Assembly: GCF_013205055.1 (NCBI RefSeq)
Contig: NZ_JABMLF010000001.1
Location: 1,426,001 to 1,490,000 of the forward strand
DNA length: 64,000 bases
Reading direction: 5' to 3'
DNA from: Rathayibacter sp. VKM Ac-2856
GTDB taxonomy: Bacteria; Actinomycetota; Actinomycetes; Actinomycetales; Microbacteriaceae
This document shows positions 51,822 through 59,883 of this stretch, one piece after another (position 1 is the first letter of the stretch; each line of letters opens with the position of its first letter). The notes beneath the pieces are model-generated. The model made no database searches, was not told the DNA's origin, and worked only from the letters and a program-made list of their open reading frames with translations. The translations under genes and the position numbers were made by a program.

Positions 51822-53315
51822 GTGTTGGTAGTACTCGGATTCACGATGATCCTGGCCTTCATGGCCCTGATCATGACCAAGCGGCTGACGCCGATGGTCG
51901 CCCTGATCGTCGTCCCGACGATCTTCGGGCTCTTCGCGGGCGCCGGCCTCGGCATCGGCGACATGGTGCTGGAGGCGATCGGCAGCCTCGCCCCCACGGC
52001 CGCGCTGCTGATGTTCGCGATCATGTACTTCGGCATCATGATCGACGTCGGCCTGTTCGACCCGCTGATCCGCTTCATCGTCCGCGCGCTCGGCGACGAC
52101 CCGGCCAAGGTCGTCCTCGGCACCGCCCTGCTCGCCGGTGCGGTCTCGCTCGACGGCGACGGATCGACCACGTTCATCGTGACCACGGCCGCGATGCTGC
52201 CGATCTACCTCCGCCTCGGGATGAACCCGGTCGTCCTCACCTGCGTCGCCGGCCTCGCCAACGGCACGCTCAACATCGTCCCCTGGGGCGGCCCGACGGT
52301 GCGCGCCGCCGCCGCCCTGCAGGTCTCTCCGAGCGAGATCTTCGTGCCGATGCTCCCCTCGCTCGCCGTCGGCCTCGCCGTCACGCTGGTCTTCGCCTGG
52401 TTCCTCGGACTCGGCGAGCGCCGCCGCCTCGGCTCGCTCGCCCTCGCGGAGCCGATGCTCGAGCAGGAGCTCGTCGGCGCCGGATCCCGCGGCGGCTCGG
52501 CCCGCTCCGGAGCCCGCACCGGCGGCCTCGCCGCCCTCACCGGCGGCATCCGCACCGTCGCCCGCGAGCGCTTCTCCTTCCTCCGCGGCCCGGAGTCGCT
52601 GCGCGGCGCCCAGGTCGCCGTCGCCGCCCGCGTCCAGGCCGACGACGCCGACACCGCGATGGCCGACACCATGCTCGACCCGGAGCGCGAGACGCTGCGC
52701 CCGAAGCTGATCTGGGTCAACCTCGTGCTGACCCTCGCCGTGATGACCCTGCTGGTCGCCGACGTCCTCCCCCTCCCCTACGTCTTCATGGTCGGCTCCG
52801 CGGTCGCGCTGCTGATCAACTTCCCGAAGATGAAGGACCAGGCGGCCGAGATCGTCAAGCACGCTCCGAGCATCGTCGGCGTCGTCTCGATGGTCCTCGC
52901 GGCCGGCGTGCTGATCGGCGTCCTCAACGGCACCGGCATGGTCGACGCGATGGCCGAGTGGGTCGTCGACGTCATCCCGCCCGCGCTCGGCCCGTTCCTC
53001 GCCGTGATCACCGGCGTGCTGAGCATCCCGATGACCTTCTTCATGTCGAACGACGCCTTCTACTACGGCATCCTCCCGGTGCTCTCCGAGAGCGCCGCGC
53101 AGTACGGCATCGACCCGGTCGAGATGGCCCGCGCGTCGATCACCGGTCAGCCCGTCCACCTGCAGAGCCCGCTGGTGCCGGCGATCCTGCTGCTGGTCTC
53201 GCTCGCCGCGGTCAACCTGGGCGACCACCACCGCAAGGTGCTCTGGCGCGCGGTGGTCGTCTCGCTGGTGATGCTGGCGGTCGGCGTGCTGGTCGGGGCG
53301 ATCCCCTTCGGCTGA
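51822..53315 (+). CDS. CitM-type (CitMHS) citrate-metal transporter
   Basis: 497 residues from GTG 51822 with GAAGGAG 6 bases upstream. About 12 hydrophobic segments; the CitMHS signatures include FAIMYFGIMIDVGLFDPLI, AGAVSLDGDGSTTFIVTTAAMLP and NIVPWGGPTVRAAAAL in the first half, and GMVDAMAEWVVDVIPPALGP plus FFMSNDAFYYGILPVL in the second. These proteins import citrate complexed with Mg2+, Ca2+ or iron, driven by protons. A low-complexity Arg/Gly/Ser loop (about 215-245) is in the central cytoplasmic region. Expression probably depends on the divergent two-component system. Confidence 0.93.
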   Translation: MLVVLGFTMILAFMALIMTKRLTPMVALIVVPTIFGLFAGAGLGIGDMVLEAIGSLAPTAALLMFAIMYFGIMIDVGLFDPLIRFIVRALGDDPAKVVLGTALLAGAVSLDGDGSTTFIVTTAAMLPIYLRLGMNPVVLTCVAGLANGTLNIVPWGGPTVRAAAALQVSPSEIFVPMLPSLAVGLAVTLVFAWFLGLGERRRLGSLALAEPMLEQELVGAGSRGGSARSGARTGGLAALTGGIRTVARERFSFLRGPESLRGAQVAVAARVQADDADTAMADTMLDPERETLRPKLIWVNLVLTLAVMTLLVADVLPLPYVFMVGSAVALLINFPKMKDQAAEIVKHAPSIVGVVSMVLAAGVLIGVLNGTGMVDAMAEWVVDVIPPALGPFLAVITGVLSIPMTFFMSNDAFYYGILPVLSESAAQYGIDPVEMARASITGQPVHLQSPLVPAILLLVSLAAVNLGDHHRKVLWRAVVVSLVMLAVGVLVGAIPFG

Positions 53316-53333
53316 TCCGACGCCCACCGAGCG

Positions 53334-53401
53334 CAGAGCATCAGCCGGGACAGGTCCTCATCGCCCATCGGGGATGGCGACCCCTCCCGGCTGATGCTCT
53401 G
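53334..53401. terminator. Compound bidirectional hairpin
   Basis: CAGAGCATCAGCCGGGA (53334-53350) pairs perfectly with its complement at 53385-53401; the 34-base loop contains a second hairpin (TCGCCCATC...GATGGCGA). It sits between the convergent CitM and TauE genes. Confidence 0.75.
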
Positions 53402-53418
53402 TCGGAACCGGCCCGCCG

Positions 53419-54225
53419 TCAGCCCAGCAGCGGTGCCAGGTTCTCCGTCCAGACGTCGAATCCCAGCTTCACGATCAGCGCCCCGACGACCACCAGGAAC
53501 GCGATCCGGATGAAGCGGCTGCCCTTCGCGACCGCCATCCGCGAGCCGAGGTACGCGCCCGCCACGTTCGCCAGCCCCATGAAGAGCCCGAGCACCCAGA
53601 TCACGTGCCCGCCCGGCACGAAGTAGAGCAGGGCGCCGAGGTTCGTCGCGACGTTGACGATCTTCGCCTTCGCGCTCGCGAGCAGGAAGTCGTAGCCGAG
53701 CGCCGTGATCAGCGCGATGATCAGGAACGTCCCGGTGCCCGGCCCGATCAGGCCGTCGTAGAACCCGATCACGAGCCCGAGCACCCCCGCGGTCACCAGG
53801 TGCCGCCGCCCGGCGTGCTTGAGCGCGGTGACGCTGCCCATCGCCGGCCGCGCGATCGTCACCACGGCCACCACGATCAGCGCCACCACGATGATCGGCT
53901 TGAACACCGACGCCGGCAGCAGCCCCGCGAGGTTCGCGCCCCCGTAGCTGCCGGCGAGGGCGACCGCCGCCATCGGCAGCGCCGTCCGCAGATCCGGCTT
54001 CGCGCGCCGATAGTAGGTGACGGCGCTCGTCGTCGTGCCGAAGATCGAGGCGAGCTTGTTGGTCGCGAGCGCCTGCACGGGCGAGATGCCCGGCACGAGC
54101 AGCAGGGCGGGGAGTTGGAGCAGGCCGCCGCCGCCCACCACCGCGTCGATCCAGCCGGCGGCGAACGCGGCCAGGATCATCAGCAGGATGACGGGGAGGG
54201 CGAGGTCCTCGGTGAACGTCAGCAT
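53419..54225 (-). CDS. TauE/SafE family sulfite exporter-like permease
   Basis: 268 residues from ATG 54225 with about eight hydrophobic segments. TauE landmarks: FAAGWIDAVVGGGGLLQLPALL near the N-terminus and GLVIGFYDGLIGPGTGTFLIIAL in the second half, the two symmetric family repeats. Members move sulfite, sulfoacetate or other organosulfur anions. No sulfur genes are next to it, so the substrate is open. Confidence 0.92.
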   Translation of the reverse strand: MLTFTEDLALPVILLMILAAFAAGWIDAVVGGGGLLQLPALLLVPGISPVQALATNKLASIFGTTTSAVTYYRRAKPDLRTALPMAAVALAGSYGGANLAGLLPASVFKPIIVVALIVVAVVTIARPAMGSVTALKHAGRRHLVTAGVLGLVIGFYDGLIGPGTGTFLIIALITALGYDFLLASAKAKIVNVATNLGALLYFVPGGHVIWVLGLFMGLANVAGAYLGSRMAVAKGSRFIRIAFLVVVGALIVKLGFDVWTENLAPLLG

Positions 54226-54294
54226 CGGTCGGAAGCGTACGCGGCCACCGCCACCCCCTCGACCGCCGAGGCGCGCCACCCTAGGGTCGGCGGC

Positions 54295-55287
54295 ATGCGA
54301 TTCGGACTCTTCATCCCCCAGGGCTGGCGCCACGACCTCGTCGGCATCGATCCCGCCGACCAGTGGCGCACCGTGCGCGACCTCGCCCAGCACGCCGACG
54401 ACGGCCCCTGGGAGTCGGTGTGGGTCTACGACCACTTCCACACCGTCCCGGTGGTGACGGAGGAGGCGACGCACGAGGCCTGGACGCTGATGGCCGCGTT
54501 CGCCGCCGCCACCTCCCGGGTGCGGCTCGGCCAGATGTGCACCTGCATGAGCTACCGCAACCCCGCCCACCTCGCCAAGATCGCCACCACCGTCGACATC
54601 GTCTCGGGCGGCCGGGTCGAGATGGGCATCGGCGGCGGCTGGTACGAGCACGAGTGGCGCGCCTACGGCTACGGCTTCCCGCCGATCGCCGAGCGCCTCG
54701 GCCGCCTCGACGAGGGCCTGCAGATCATGCGGCAGGCCTGGACCGAGGGCGTCGCGACGCTCGACGGCCGCTGGTACCAGGTGGACGGTGCGGTGAACCG
54801 CCCGCTGCCCCTGCAGCAGGGCGGCATCCCGCTGTGGGTCGCCGGCGGCGGTGAGAAGGTGACGCTCCGCATCGCCGCGCAGTACGCCCAGTACACGAAC
54901 TTCGCGGGCGCTCCCGAGGCGTTCGACCACAAGAGCGCCGTCCTCCGCGGGCACTGCGACCGCCTCGGCACCGACTACGCCGCCATCACCCGCAGCTCCA
55001 ACTACAACGTGATGATCGCCGAGACGGAGGCGGAGGTCGAGAAGGGCCTGCAGCGCCTGGAGGAGCGGGTCACTCCCGCTCTCGGTGCGGAGGCGGCGGC
55101 CGCCTTCGTCGCCGAGTACCGCGGCCCCGACGCCCTCGCGGTGGGCACCCCCGCGCAGATCGTCGACCGCCTCGGCGACATGCGCGAGCGCGGCATGGAC
55201 TACGCGATCACGTACTTCCCGGACGCCGCGTACGACCGCTCCGGCATCGAGCTCTTCGAGCGCGACGTCGTGCCGCACCTGTCCTGA
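54295..55287 (+). CDS. LLM class F420-dependent oxidoreductase
   Basis: 330 residues from ATG 54295. Luciferase-like monooxygenase fold: MRFGLFIPQGW, VWVYDHFHTVPV, VRLGQMCTCMSYRNPAHLAKIATTVDIVSGGRVEMGIGGGWYEHEW-type F420/FMN segment (about 78-122), and PLWVAGGGEKVTLRIAAQYAQYTNF. The sequence fits actinobacterial F420-dependent LLM proteins; the substrate is unknown. Divergent from the TauE gene, 69 bases apart. Confidence 0.9.
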   Translation: MRFGLFIPQGWRHDLVGIDPADQWRTVRDLAQHADDGPWESVWVYDHFHTVPVVTEEATHEAWTLMAAFAAATSRVRLGQMCTCMSYRNPAHLAKIATTVDIVSGGRVEMGIGGGWYEHEWRAYGYGFPPIAERLGRLDEGLQIMRQAWTEGVATLDGRWYQVDGAVNRPLPLQQGGIPLWVAGGGEKVTLRIAAQYAQYTNFAGAPEAFDHKSAVLRGHCDRLGTDYAAITRSSNYNVMIAETEAEVEKGLQRLEERVTPALGAEAAAAFVAEYRGPDALAVGTPAQIVDRLGDMRERGMDYAITYFPDAAYDRSGIELFERDVVPHLS

Positions 55288-55293
55288 CCACGC

Positions 55294-55357
55294 CGTCGAT
55301 CCGTCACGAACGGCTGTCGCCCACCGAGCAGCACGACCGTCCGTGACGGATCGACGC
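55294..55357. terminator. Long-arm hairpin after LLM gene
   Basis: 20-bp arms (55294-55313 and 55338-55357) with one mismatch and a 24-base loop: CGTCGATCCGTCACGAACGG against CCGTCCGTGACGGATCGACG. Starts 6 bases after the stop codon. Confidence 0.75.
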
Positions 55358-55441
55358 GGGCACCCGACGGAGCGCCTACGCCTCGCCCGCGCGGTTCGCA
55401 AGTCCCTGCGTGAGGCCCGGTCGCGCACCTACGGTCGAGGC

Positions 55442-55678
55442 ATGGACGCACAGGACATCCGCTGGAACGACGAAGCCCGCGACAAGATCCTCGAGGACTC
55501 CGACAGGGTCCTCCGCGAGGCGGTGCTCGACCTCGCGAAGACCAAGAAGGGCGAGCCCTGGGAGGACGTGTTCGCCGAGCTGAACGCCCGCCTCAAGGAC
55601 CGCTTCATCGACTTCGAGCCCGGCCCGGACCTCCGCAAGTACGCCGAGGCCGTCTCGGCGGGGGAGATCGACTCGTGA
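55442..55678 (+). CDS. Small acidic protein of unknown function
   Basis: 78 residues from ATG 55442: a highly charged, helical sequence (ARDKILEDSDRVLREAVLDLAK, WEDVFAELNARLKDRFIDFEPGPDLRKYAEAV) with no membrane segment or Cys. Its stop overlaps the next start (GTGA, 55675-55678), showing that both are translated genes. Family not recognised. Confidence 0.7.
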   Translation: MDAQDIRWNDEARDKILEDSDRVLREAVLDLAKTKKGEPWEDVFAELNARLKDRFIDFEPGPDLRKYAEAVSAGEIDS

Positions 55679-55851
55679 GCACCGACCGCACCGGCGACGA
55701 CCCGGCCCTCGCGGACGAGCTCGCCTCGATCCGCGCGGTCGGCGAGGGCCGCCGCGGCGACGCGGCCGGCCCTGAGGACGTCGAGCACGGCGACCCGCAG
55801 ACCGTCGAGCAGGTCGAGCAGGAGCTCAAGGGCGGCCTCGACCTCGACTGA
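55675..55851 (+). CDS. Small acidic protein coupled to upstream gene
   Basis: 58 residues from GTG 55675 (VSTDRTGDDPALADELASIR at the start, ending VEQELKGGLDLD). Strongly acidic and probably unstructured. The GTGA overlap and a terminator 11 bases after its stop support it as a real gene. Function unknown. Confidence 0.65.
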   Translation: MSTDRTGDDPALADELASIRAVGEGRRGDAAGPEDVEHGDPQTVEQVEQELKGGLDLD

Positions 55852-55862
55852 CGCTTCGAGAT

Positions 55863-55902
55863 GCGGAAGGCCCGCTCCCCCACCGTGGAGCGGGCCTTCC
55901 GC
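55863..55902. terminator. Bidirectional hairpin terminator
   Basis: GCGGAAGGCCCGCTCC (55863-55878) and GGAGCGGGCCTTCCGC (55887-55902) form a perfect 16-bp stem between the convergent small-gene pair and the LCP gene. Confidence 0.85.
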
Positions 55903-55936
55903 GTTCTCCGGCGTCCCGGGCCGCCGCTCGACGCGC

Positions 55937-57172
55937 TCACTCCGCCGGTCGCGCGCACGTCCGGTCCGCCGCGGTCTGCCCGGTGATGCCGGCGAGCGGG
56001 TCGGGCGATGCCGCGGCGGGAGCGGCGGACTCCGGTGCCGCCTCGTCGCCGCTCTGAGGAGCGGTCGGCGCCTGCGCGACTGCGCCGTCCTGGCCCTCCG
56101 CCCCCGCAGGCGTCGGAGCGGCGAACGGCACGTCCCCCCGCACCTTCGCCATCAGCTCGGGGCCGAGCGACGCGTCCGGAACGACCTTCCCCGGGAAGTC
56201 CGGATCGCCGGTGCTGCCCGGGTACTGCACGAAGACCATCCGGTCGAGCTCCACGTCCTTCAGGGCGAGCGCGAGGGCGATCATCGTCCGCGGCTCGGTC
56301 ATCGACGTCGACAGGTGCATCGCCCGCGACGCCGCGTGCGCCAGCGAGTACAGGGCGCCGACGTCCGAGAGCGTGCCGGAGGACTTCACCTTCCGCATCA
56401 GCGAGGACAGGAACTGCTGCTGCGACGAGATCCGCGCCAGGTCGCTCCCGTCCCCCACTCCGTGCCGCGTCCGCAGGAAGGCCAGCGCCGTCGCGCCGGA
56501 GACCGTGCTCGTCCCGGCGGGGAGATCCAGGCCCGAGTCCGTGTCCCGCACCGGGCCGGACACGCAGATCTCCACCCCGCCGACCGCCGTGCTCATCTCG
56601 ATGACGCCCTCGAACGAGATCCAGCCGGCGTAGGGGATGTCCAGGCCCGTCAGCTGCTCGACCGACCGGTTGACGCAGGCGAGCCCGCCGGCCGAGAAGG
56701 TGGAGTTCAGCGGCACGTCCTCCTCGCCCGCCGTGACGATCCCCGTCTCCGGATCGACGCAGTCGGGCCGGTCGACGATGAGGTCCCGCGGGAAGGAGAC
56801 CACCGTCGCGCTCCGGTGATCACGCGCGACGTGCAGGAGGATGTTCACGTCGTTCAGCGTCGCGTCCCGGCCGCCGTACCGCTCCCCCTGCGCGGCGTCG
56901 TTGTCCGCCCCGACCACCAGCAGGTCGAAGCCGCCCGCCACCTCCGCCGGGGGCGGCGGTCCCGCTGATTCCGCCGGGCCGATCCCCACGTCGAGGTCGA
57001 CGGCGTTCTCCGCCACGGTCCGCCCGATGCTCGCCGCCGCGATCACTCCCACCGAGGCGCAGCTCACGACGAGCACGCCGACGACGGACACCACGGCCCT
57101 CGCCACATCCCGCGCCGCGGACCTCCGCCGCAGACGCCCGTGCCGGATCGGCACGGCAGTCGGGGGCCTCAC
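55937..57172 (-). CDS. LCP (LytR-CpsA-Psr) family cell-wall polymer ligase (third copy)
   Basis: 411 residues if translation begins at GTG 57172; the frame stays open to 57238, where a GTG would add 22 residues of poor quality, so the shorter start is preferred. A basic start and one membrane helix (VARAVVSVVGVLVVSCASVGVIAAASIG without its ends, about 23-48) precede the LCP domain: VVGADNDAAQG, TLNDVNILLHVARDHRS, SFPRDLIVDRPDC and RTRHGVGDGSDLARISSQQ. Ends in an Ala/Pro tail. Same role as the pair at the left edge; it lies alone here. Confidence 0.9.
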   Translation of the reverse strand: MRPPTAVPIRHGRLRRRSAARDVARAVVSVVGVLVVSCASVGVIAAASIGRTVAENAVDLDVGIGPAESAGPPPPAEVAGGFDLLVVGADNDAAQGERYGGRDATLNDVNILLHVARDHRSATVVSFPRDLIVDRPDCVDPETGIVTAGEEDVPLNSTFSAGGLACVNRSVEQLTGLDIPYAGWISFEGVIEMSTAVGGVEICVSGPVRDTDSGLDLPAGTSTVSGATALAFLRTRHGVGDGSDLARISSQQQFLSSLMRKVKSSGTLSDVGALYSLAHAASRAMHLSTSMTEPRTMIALALALKDVELDRMVFVQYPGSTGDPDFPGKVVPDASLGPELMAKVRGDVPFAAPTPAGAEGQDGAVAQAPTAPQSGDEAAPESAAPAAASPDPLAGITGQTAADRTCARPAE

Positions 57173-57281
57173 AGACGGCTGCTTCGACGCTTCGCCTCGA
57201 ACCCGAACGACCGCCCGTCGAGGACACCTGCCTCCCAATCGGGGTCACCCACGACGGTCCGGTCGGCGGGGAGTGTCCACC

Positions 57282-57722
57282 TCATGCTCCGTACTTGTTG
57301 TTCAGCGCCTGGGCGATATCGCGGTAGTCCTCAGGGCCGAGCGAGCCATTCACCGTCGCTCGGCCGCTGCCGTAATGACCGCCGAAACGCTCAAGACCGC
57401 GGGTCGTCTCCTGATCCAGCGCGCCAGGGAAGGAACCGGCGAAGTAGAAGAGCTGGCCTTTGAGGTGCCTCTCCACGCCGACCCAGCTGTTGCGCCCGAG
57501 ATCTCCATCGATGGGGCCGCTGTACCCGCCATCGGCGGCGTAGCACTGAAGGAGCTTCCAGAAGTTCGTTCCGGGGACGCCGTCAGATTCCGTCGACGTC
57601 CTCGGAAGTTGACGGTTGCAGACCGATGGCGCTGCTTCCGCAGGTGTGCCTGCAGCGACGGGGACTGCCACGGCGATGATCGCGGCGAGAATGGCCTTCT
57701 TGAGCGGTGAACGAAATGACAT
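57282..57722 (-). CDS. Small secreted protein with peptidoglycan-binding-like repeat
   Basis: 146 residues from ATG 57722 (MSFRSPLKKAIL) with a signal peptide (about 6-32, ending AGTPAEA-APS). The mature part contains FWKLLQCYAADGGYSGPIDG followed by GRNSWVGVERHLKG, the spacing of a PG_binding-like module (G-Y-x-G-P-x-D-G-x-x-G-x-x-T/S-W). Codon usage and G+C look lower than in the neighbours (TTT, TCA, TTG codons), which suggests a later acquisition. Function unknown. Confidence 0.75.
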   Translation of the reverse strand: MSFRSPLKKAILAAIIAVAVPVAAGTPAEAAPSVCNRQLPRTSTESDGVPGTNFWKLLQCYAADGGYSGPIDGDLGRNSWVGVERHLKGQLFYFAGSFPGALDQETTRGLERFGGHYGSGRATVNGSLGPEDYRDIAQALNNKYGA

Positions 57723-57896
57723 CTCTACCCGATCCTGGTCAGCAGCCGGCGGGGTCGAGTCCTCTCCCGCCACGGGAGAAGCTCCCGTTCAAGAAGGAAT
57801 ACCATCTCGGTATGGTCCCCGAGAGTTCTGGCGTGAAACGAGGTTCGGGAGAACCCCGCGCTGGGAGCGACTCGCGCCAGAGGCGAGAACGGGAGC

Positions 57897-57938
57897 GCAC
57901 GAAGGCCCGCTCCCCCGTGAGGGAGCGGGCCTTCGTGC
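57897..57938. terminator. Bidirectional hairpin terminator
   Basis: GCACGAAGGCCCGCTCCC (57897-57914) and GGGAGCGGGCCTTCGTGC (57921-57938), 18-bp perfect stem, loop CCGTGA. It shares the GGCCCGCTCC core with the hairpin at 55863 and follows the ene-reductase gene on the minus strand. Confidence 0.85.
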
Positions 57939-57953
57939 CGTGCCGGGAGGCGA

Positions 57954-59030
57954 CTACGCCGAGAGACGCTCGTAGTCGGTGTAGCCCTCGGCGCCGCCGC
58001 CGTAGACGGTCTCCTGGACGAGCTCGTTCTCGGGGTGGCCGCCCTGCCAGCGCTCGACGAGGTCGGGGTTGGCCATGACGGGCCGGCCGACGGCGACGGC
58101 GTCCGCGTGGCCGTCGGCGATCAGCGAGGTCGCCTCCTCGCGCGAGGTCGGGCTGCCGAAGCCGCTGTTCGCGACGAAGACGCCGCCGAAGCGGGTGCGC
58201 AGGTCCTGGACCAGCTCGCCCGCGGGCTCGGCGTGCAGGACGCTCAGGTAGGCCAGGCCCAGCGGAGCGAGGCCGTCGACGACCGCCTCGTAGGTGGCGC
58301 GCACGTCGGCCTCGTCGGTCTCGACGACGTCCTGGATGTTGTGCGCGGGCGAGAGGCGGATGCCGACGCGGCCGGCGCCGATCTCCTCGGCGACCGCGCG
58401 GGTGACCTCGATCACGAACGCGGCGCGGGCGGCGGGGCTTCCGCCATAGGCGTCGGTGCGGACGTTCGACACCGGCGAGAGGAACTCGTGCAGCAGGTAG
58501 CCGTTGGCCCCGTGCACCTCGACGCCGTCGAAGCCGGCGTCGACCGCGCGGCGCGCACCAGCGACGAACTCGTCGCGGACGGTGGCGAGCTCCTCGGTGG
58601 TCAGCGCGTGCGGGACCGGGAACGGCTTCTTCTCGCCGCTCGGGACGCGGACCTCGCCGTCGATGGCGACCGCGCTCGGCGCGACGATGCGGTCGGTGCC
58701 GGTGACGTCGGTGTGCGTGACGCGCCCGCCGTTCATGACCTGCATGACGATGCGGCCGCCCGCGGCGTGCACGGCGTCGGCGACGCCCTTCCAGCCCTCG
58801 GCCTGCTCGGCGGTGACGATGCCGGGCTGGCCCGGGTACGCCTTCGACTCGGCGCTCGGGAAGACGCCCTCGCTGATGATCAGGCCGAGGGAGGCGCGCT
58901 GGGCGTAGTGCTCGGCGATGAGGGCGCCGGGGACGCCGTTCTCGTCGGCGCGCAGACGCGTCATCGGGGCCATCACGAGGCGGTTCGGCAGCTCGAGGTC
59001 GCCGGCGGAGAGGGGGGAGAAGGGATCCAC
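57954..59030 (-). CDS. Old-yellow-enzyme type alkene reductase (NADH:flavin oxidoreductase)
   Basis: 358 residues, GTG start. TIM-barrel OYE: NRLVMAPMTRLRADENGVPG (about 15-34), catalytic His/Asn segment FDGVEVHGANGYLLHEFLSPVSNVRTDAYGGS (about 169-200) and the FMN phosphate loop ADAVAVGRPVMANPDLVERW. The enzyme reduces activated C=C bonds of enals, maleimides or nitroesters using NADPH. Stands alone between two terminator/repeat regions. Confidence 0.93.
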   Translation of the reverse strand: MDPFSPLSAGDLELPNRLVMAPMTRLRADENGVPGALIAEHYAQRASLGLIISEGVFPSAESKAYPGQPGIVTAEQAEGWKGVADAVHAAGGRIVMQVMNGGRVTHTDVTGTDRIVAPSAVAIDGEVRVPSGEKKPFPVPHALTTEELATVRDEFVAGARRAVDAGFDGVEVHGANGYLLHEFLSPVSNVRTDAYGGSPAARAAFVIEVTRAVAEEIGAGRVGIRLSPAHNIQDVVETDEADVRATYEAVVDGLAPLGLAYLSVLHAEPAGELVQDLRTRFGGVFVANSGFGSPTSREEATSLIADGHADAVAVGRPVMANPDLVERWQGGHPENELVQETVYGGGAEGYTDYERLSA

Positions 59031-59378
59031 GGATCGCCTTTCGATCGGAGTTCGGGGGAAGGCGCGTCACCGTTCCCGGGACACGCCTCCGGAGGCAACG
59101 GCGCCCGCTCCCCGCGCATTCCGATTCCCGGCGTTCTCCCACCCGCGATGCGCCGGGCGGCTACAGGTCGAGAGGAGCGTCGTCCGCACCAGGCCCGCGT
59201 CACCGCACGCGAATCATGCTGGTCGAGTAGCCGCGCAGCGGCGTATCGAGACCCGCGCCGTCGACACCGCGGAGGGACGGTTCGCGACGCGACAGCACTT
59301 CGCGCCAACCCGGACTGCCACGAGTCGACCGGCTCACGGTTGCGCCGTGCTCCGCCCGGATCGACGAGGAGTCACGCA
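59031..59378. other. Gene-free spacer with one palindromic repeat
   Basis: 348 bases between the divergent ene-reductase and small secreted-protein genes. It holds palindromic repeat copy 7 (59215-59254) and the two promoter regions; no coding sequence with a ribosome site was found. Confidence 0.55.
59215..59254 (-). repeat. Dispersed palindromic repeat, copy 7 (inverted)
   Basis: CATGCTGGTCGAGTAGCCGC then GGCGTATCGAGACCC on the plus strand; a shorter-stem copy in inverted orientation. Confidence 0.85.
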
Positions 59379-59708
59379 ATGAAACGATCGACCGTCCTCT
59401 GTCTCACCGCGGCCCTGGTCGTCGCGGGTGCAGCAGCCGTTCCCACCGTGATGAGATCCCTCCAGCGCTGGGAGGTCGAGACATCCGTCGACGCCCGCAT
59501 CCACACGGCGAATGTGAAGTGCCAGCTCGTGCGCATCAGGCCGAACGAGACGATCGGCTACATCGAGGGCTACGGCGAGGGGAACACCGAGGAGTCCGCG
59601 AGAGCGAGCGCTCTCAAGGACGTGGACAGCCGCGTACCCGAGGGACACTACAAGCGGCACTGCGGACCCCCCGAGACGGGCCGCCGCGGAGGCGGGGGTC
59701 GCTTCTGA
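59379..59708 (+). CDS. Small secreted or membrane-anchored protein of unknown function
   Basis: 109 residues from ATG 59379 with GAGGAG 6 bases upstream. An N-terminal hydrophobic helix (STVLCLTAALVVAGAAAV, 4-21) serves as signal or anchor. The rest is charged with one Cys pair (CQLVRIRPNETIGYIEGYGEG, KRHCGPP) that could form a disulfide, and ends in an Arg/Gly tail. Family unknown; the TPM gene follows 175 bases downstream. Confidence 0.7.
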   Translation: MKRSTVLCLTAALVVAGAAAVPTVMRSLQRWEVETSVDARIHTANVKCQLVRIRPNETIGYIEGYGEGNTEESARASALKDVDSRVPEGHYKRHCGPPETGRRGGGGRF

Positions 59709-59883
59709 CGGATCCGCGTCCGCCCCTTCGATCACGCGTCTGCGATCCGCACGGTGCAGACGCGACTCCTGACCTCGACTCCCACTCCCGCATCGCATCG
59801 CTCCTCGACCGGCACGGACAGCCCTCCCTCGGGGGACACCCCGGCTGTCTACACTCAAGAGGCGAACGACGAGGGAGTGCGCG

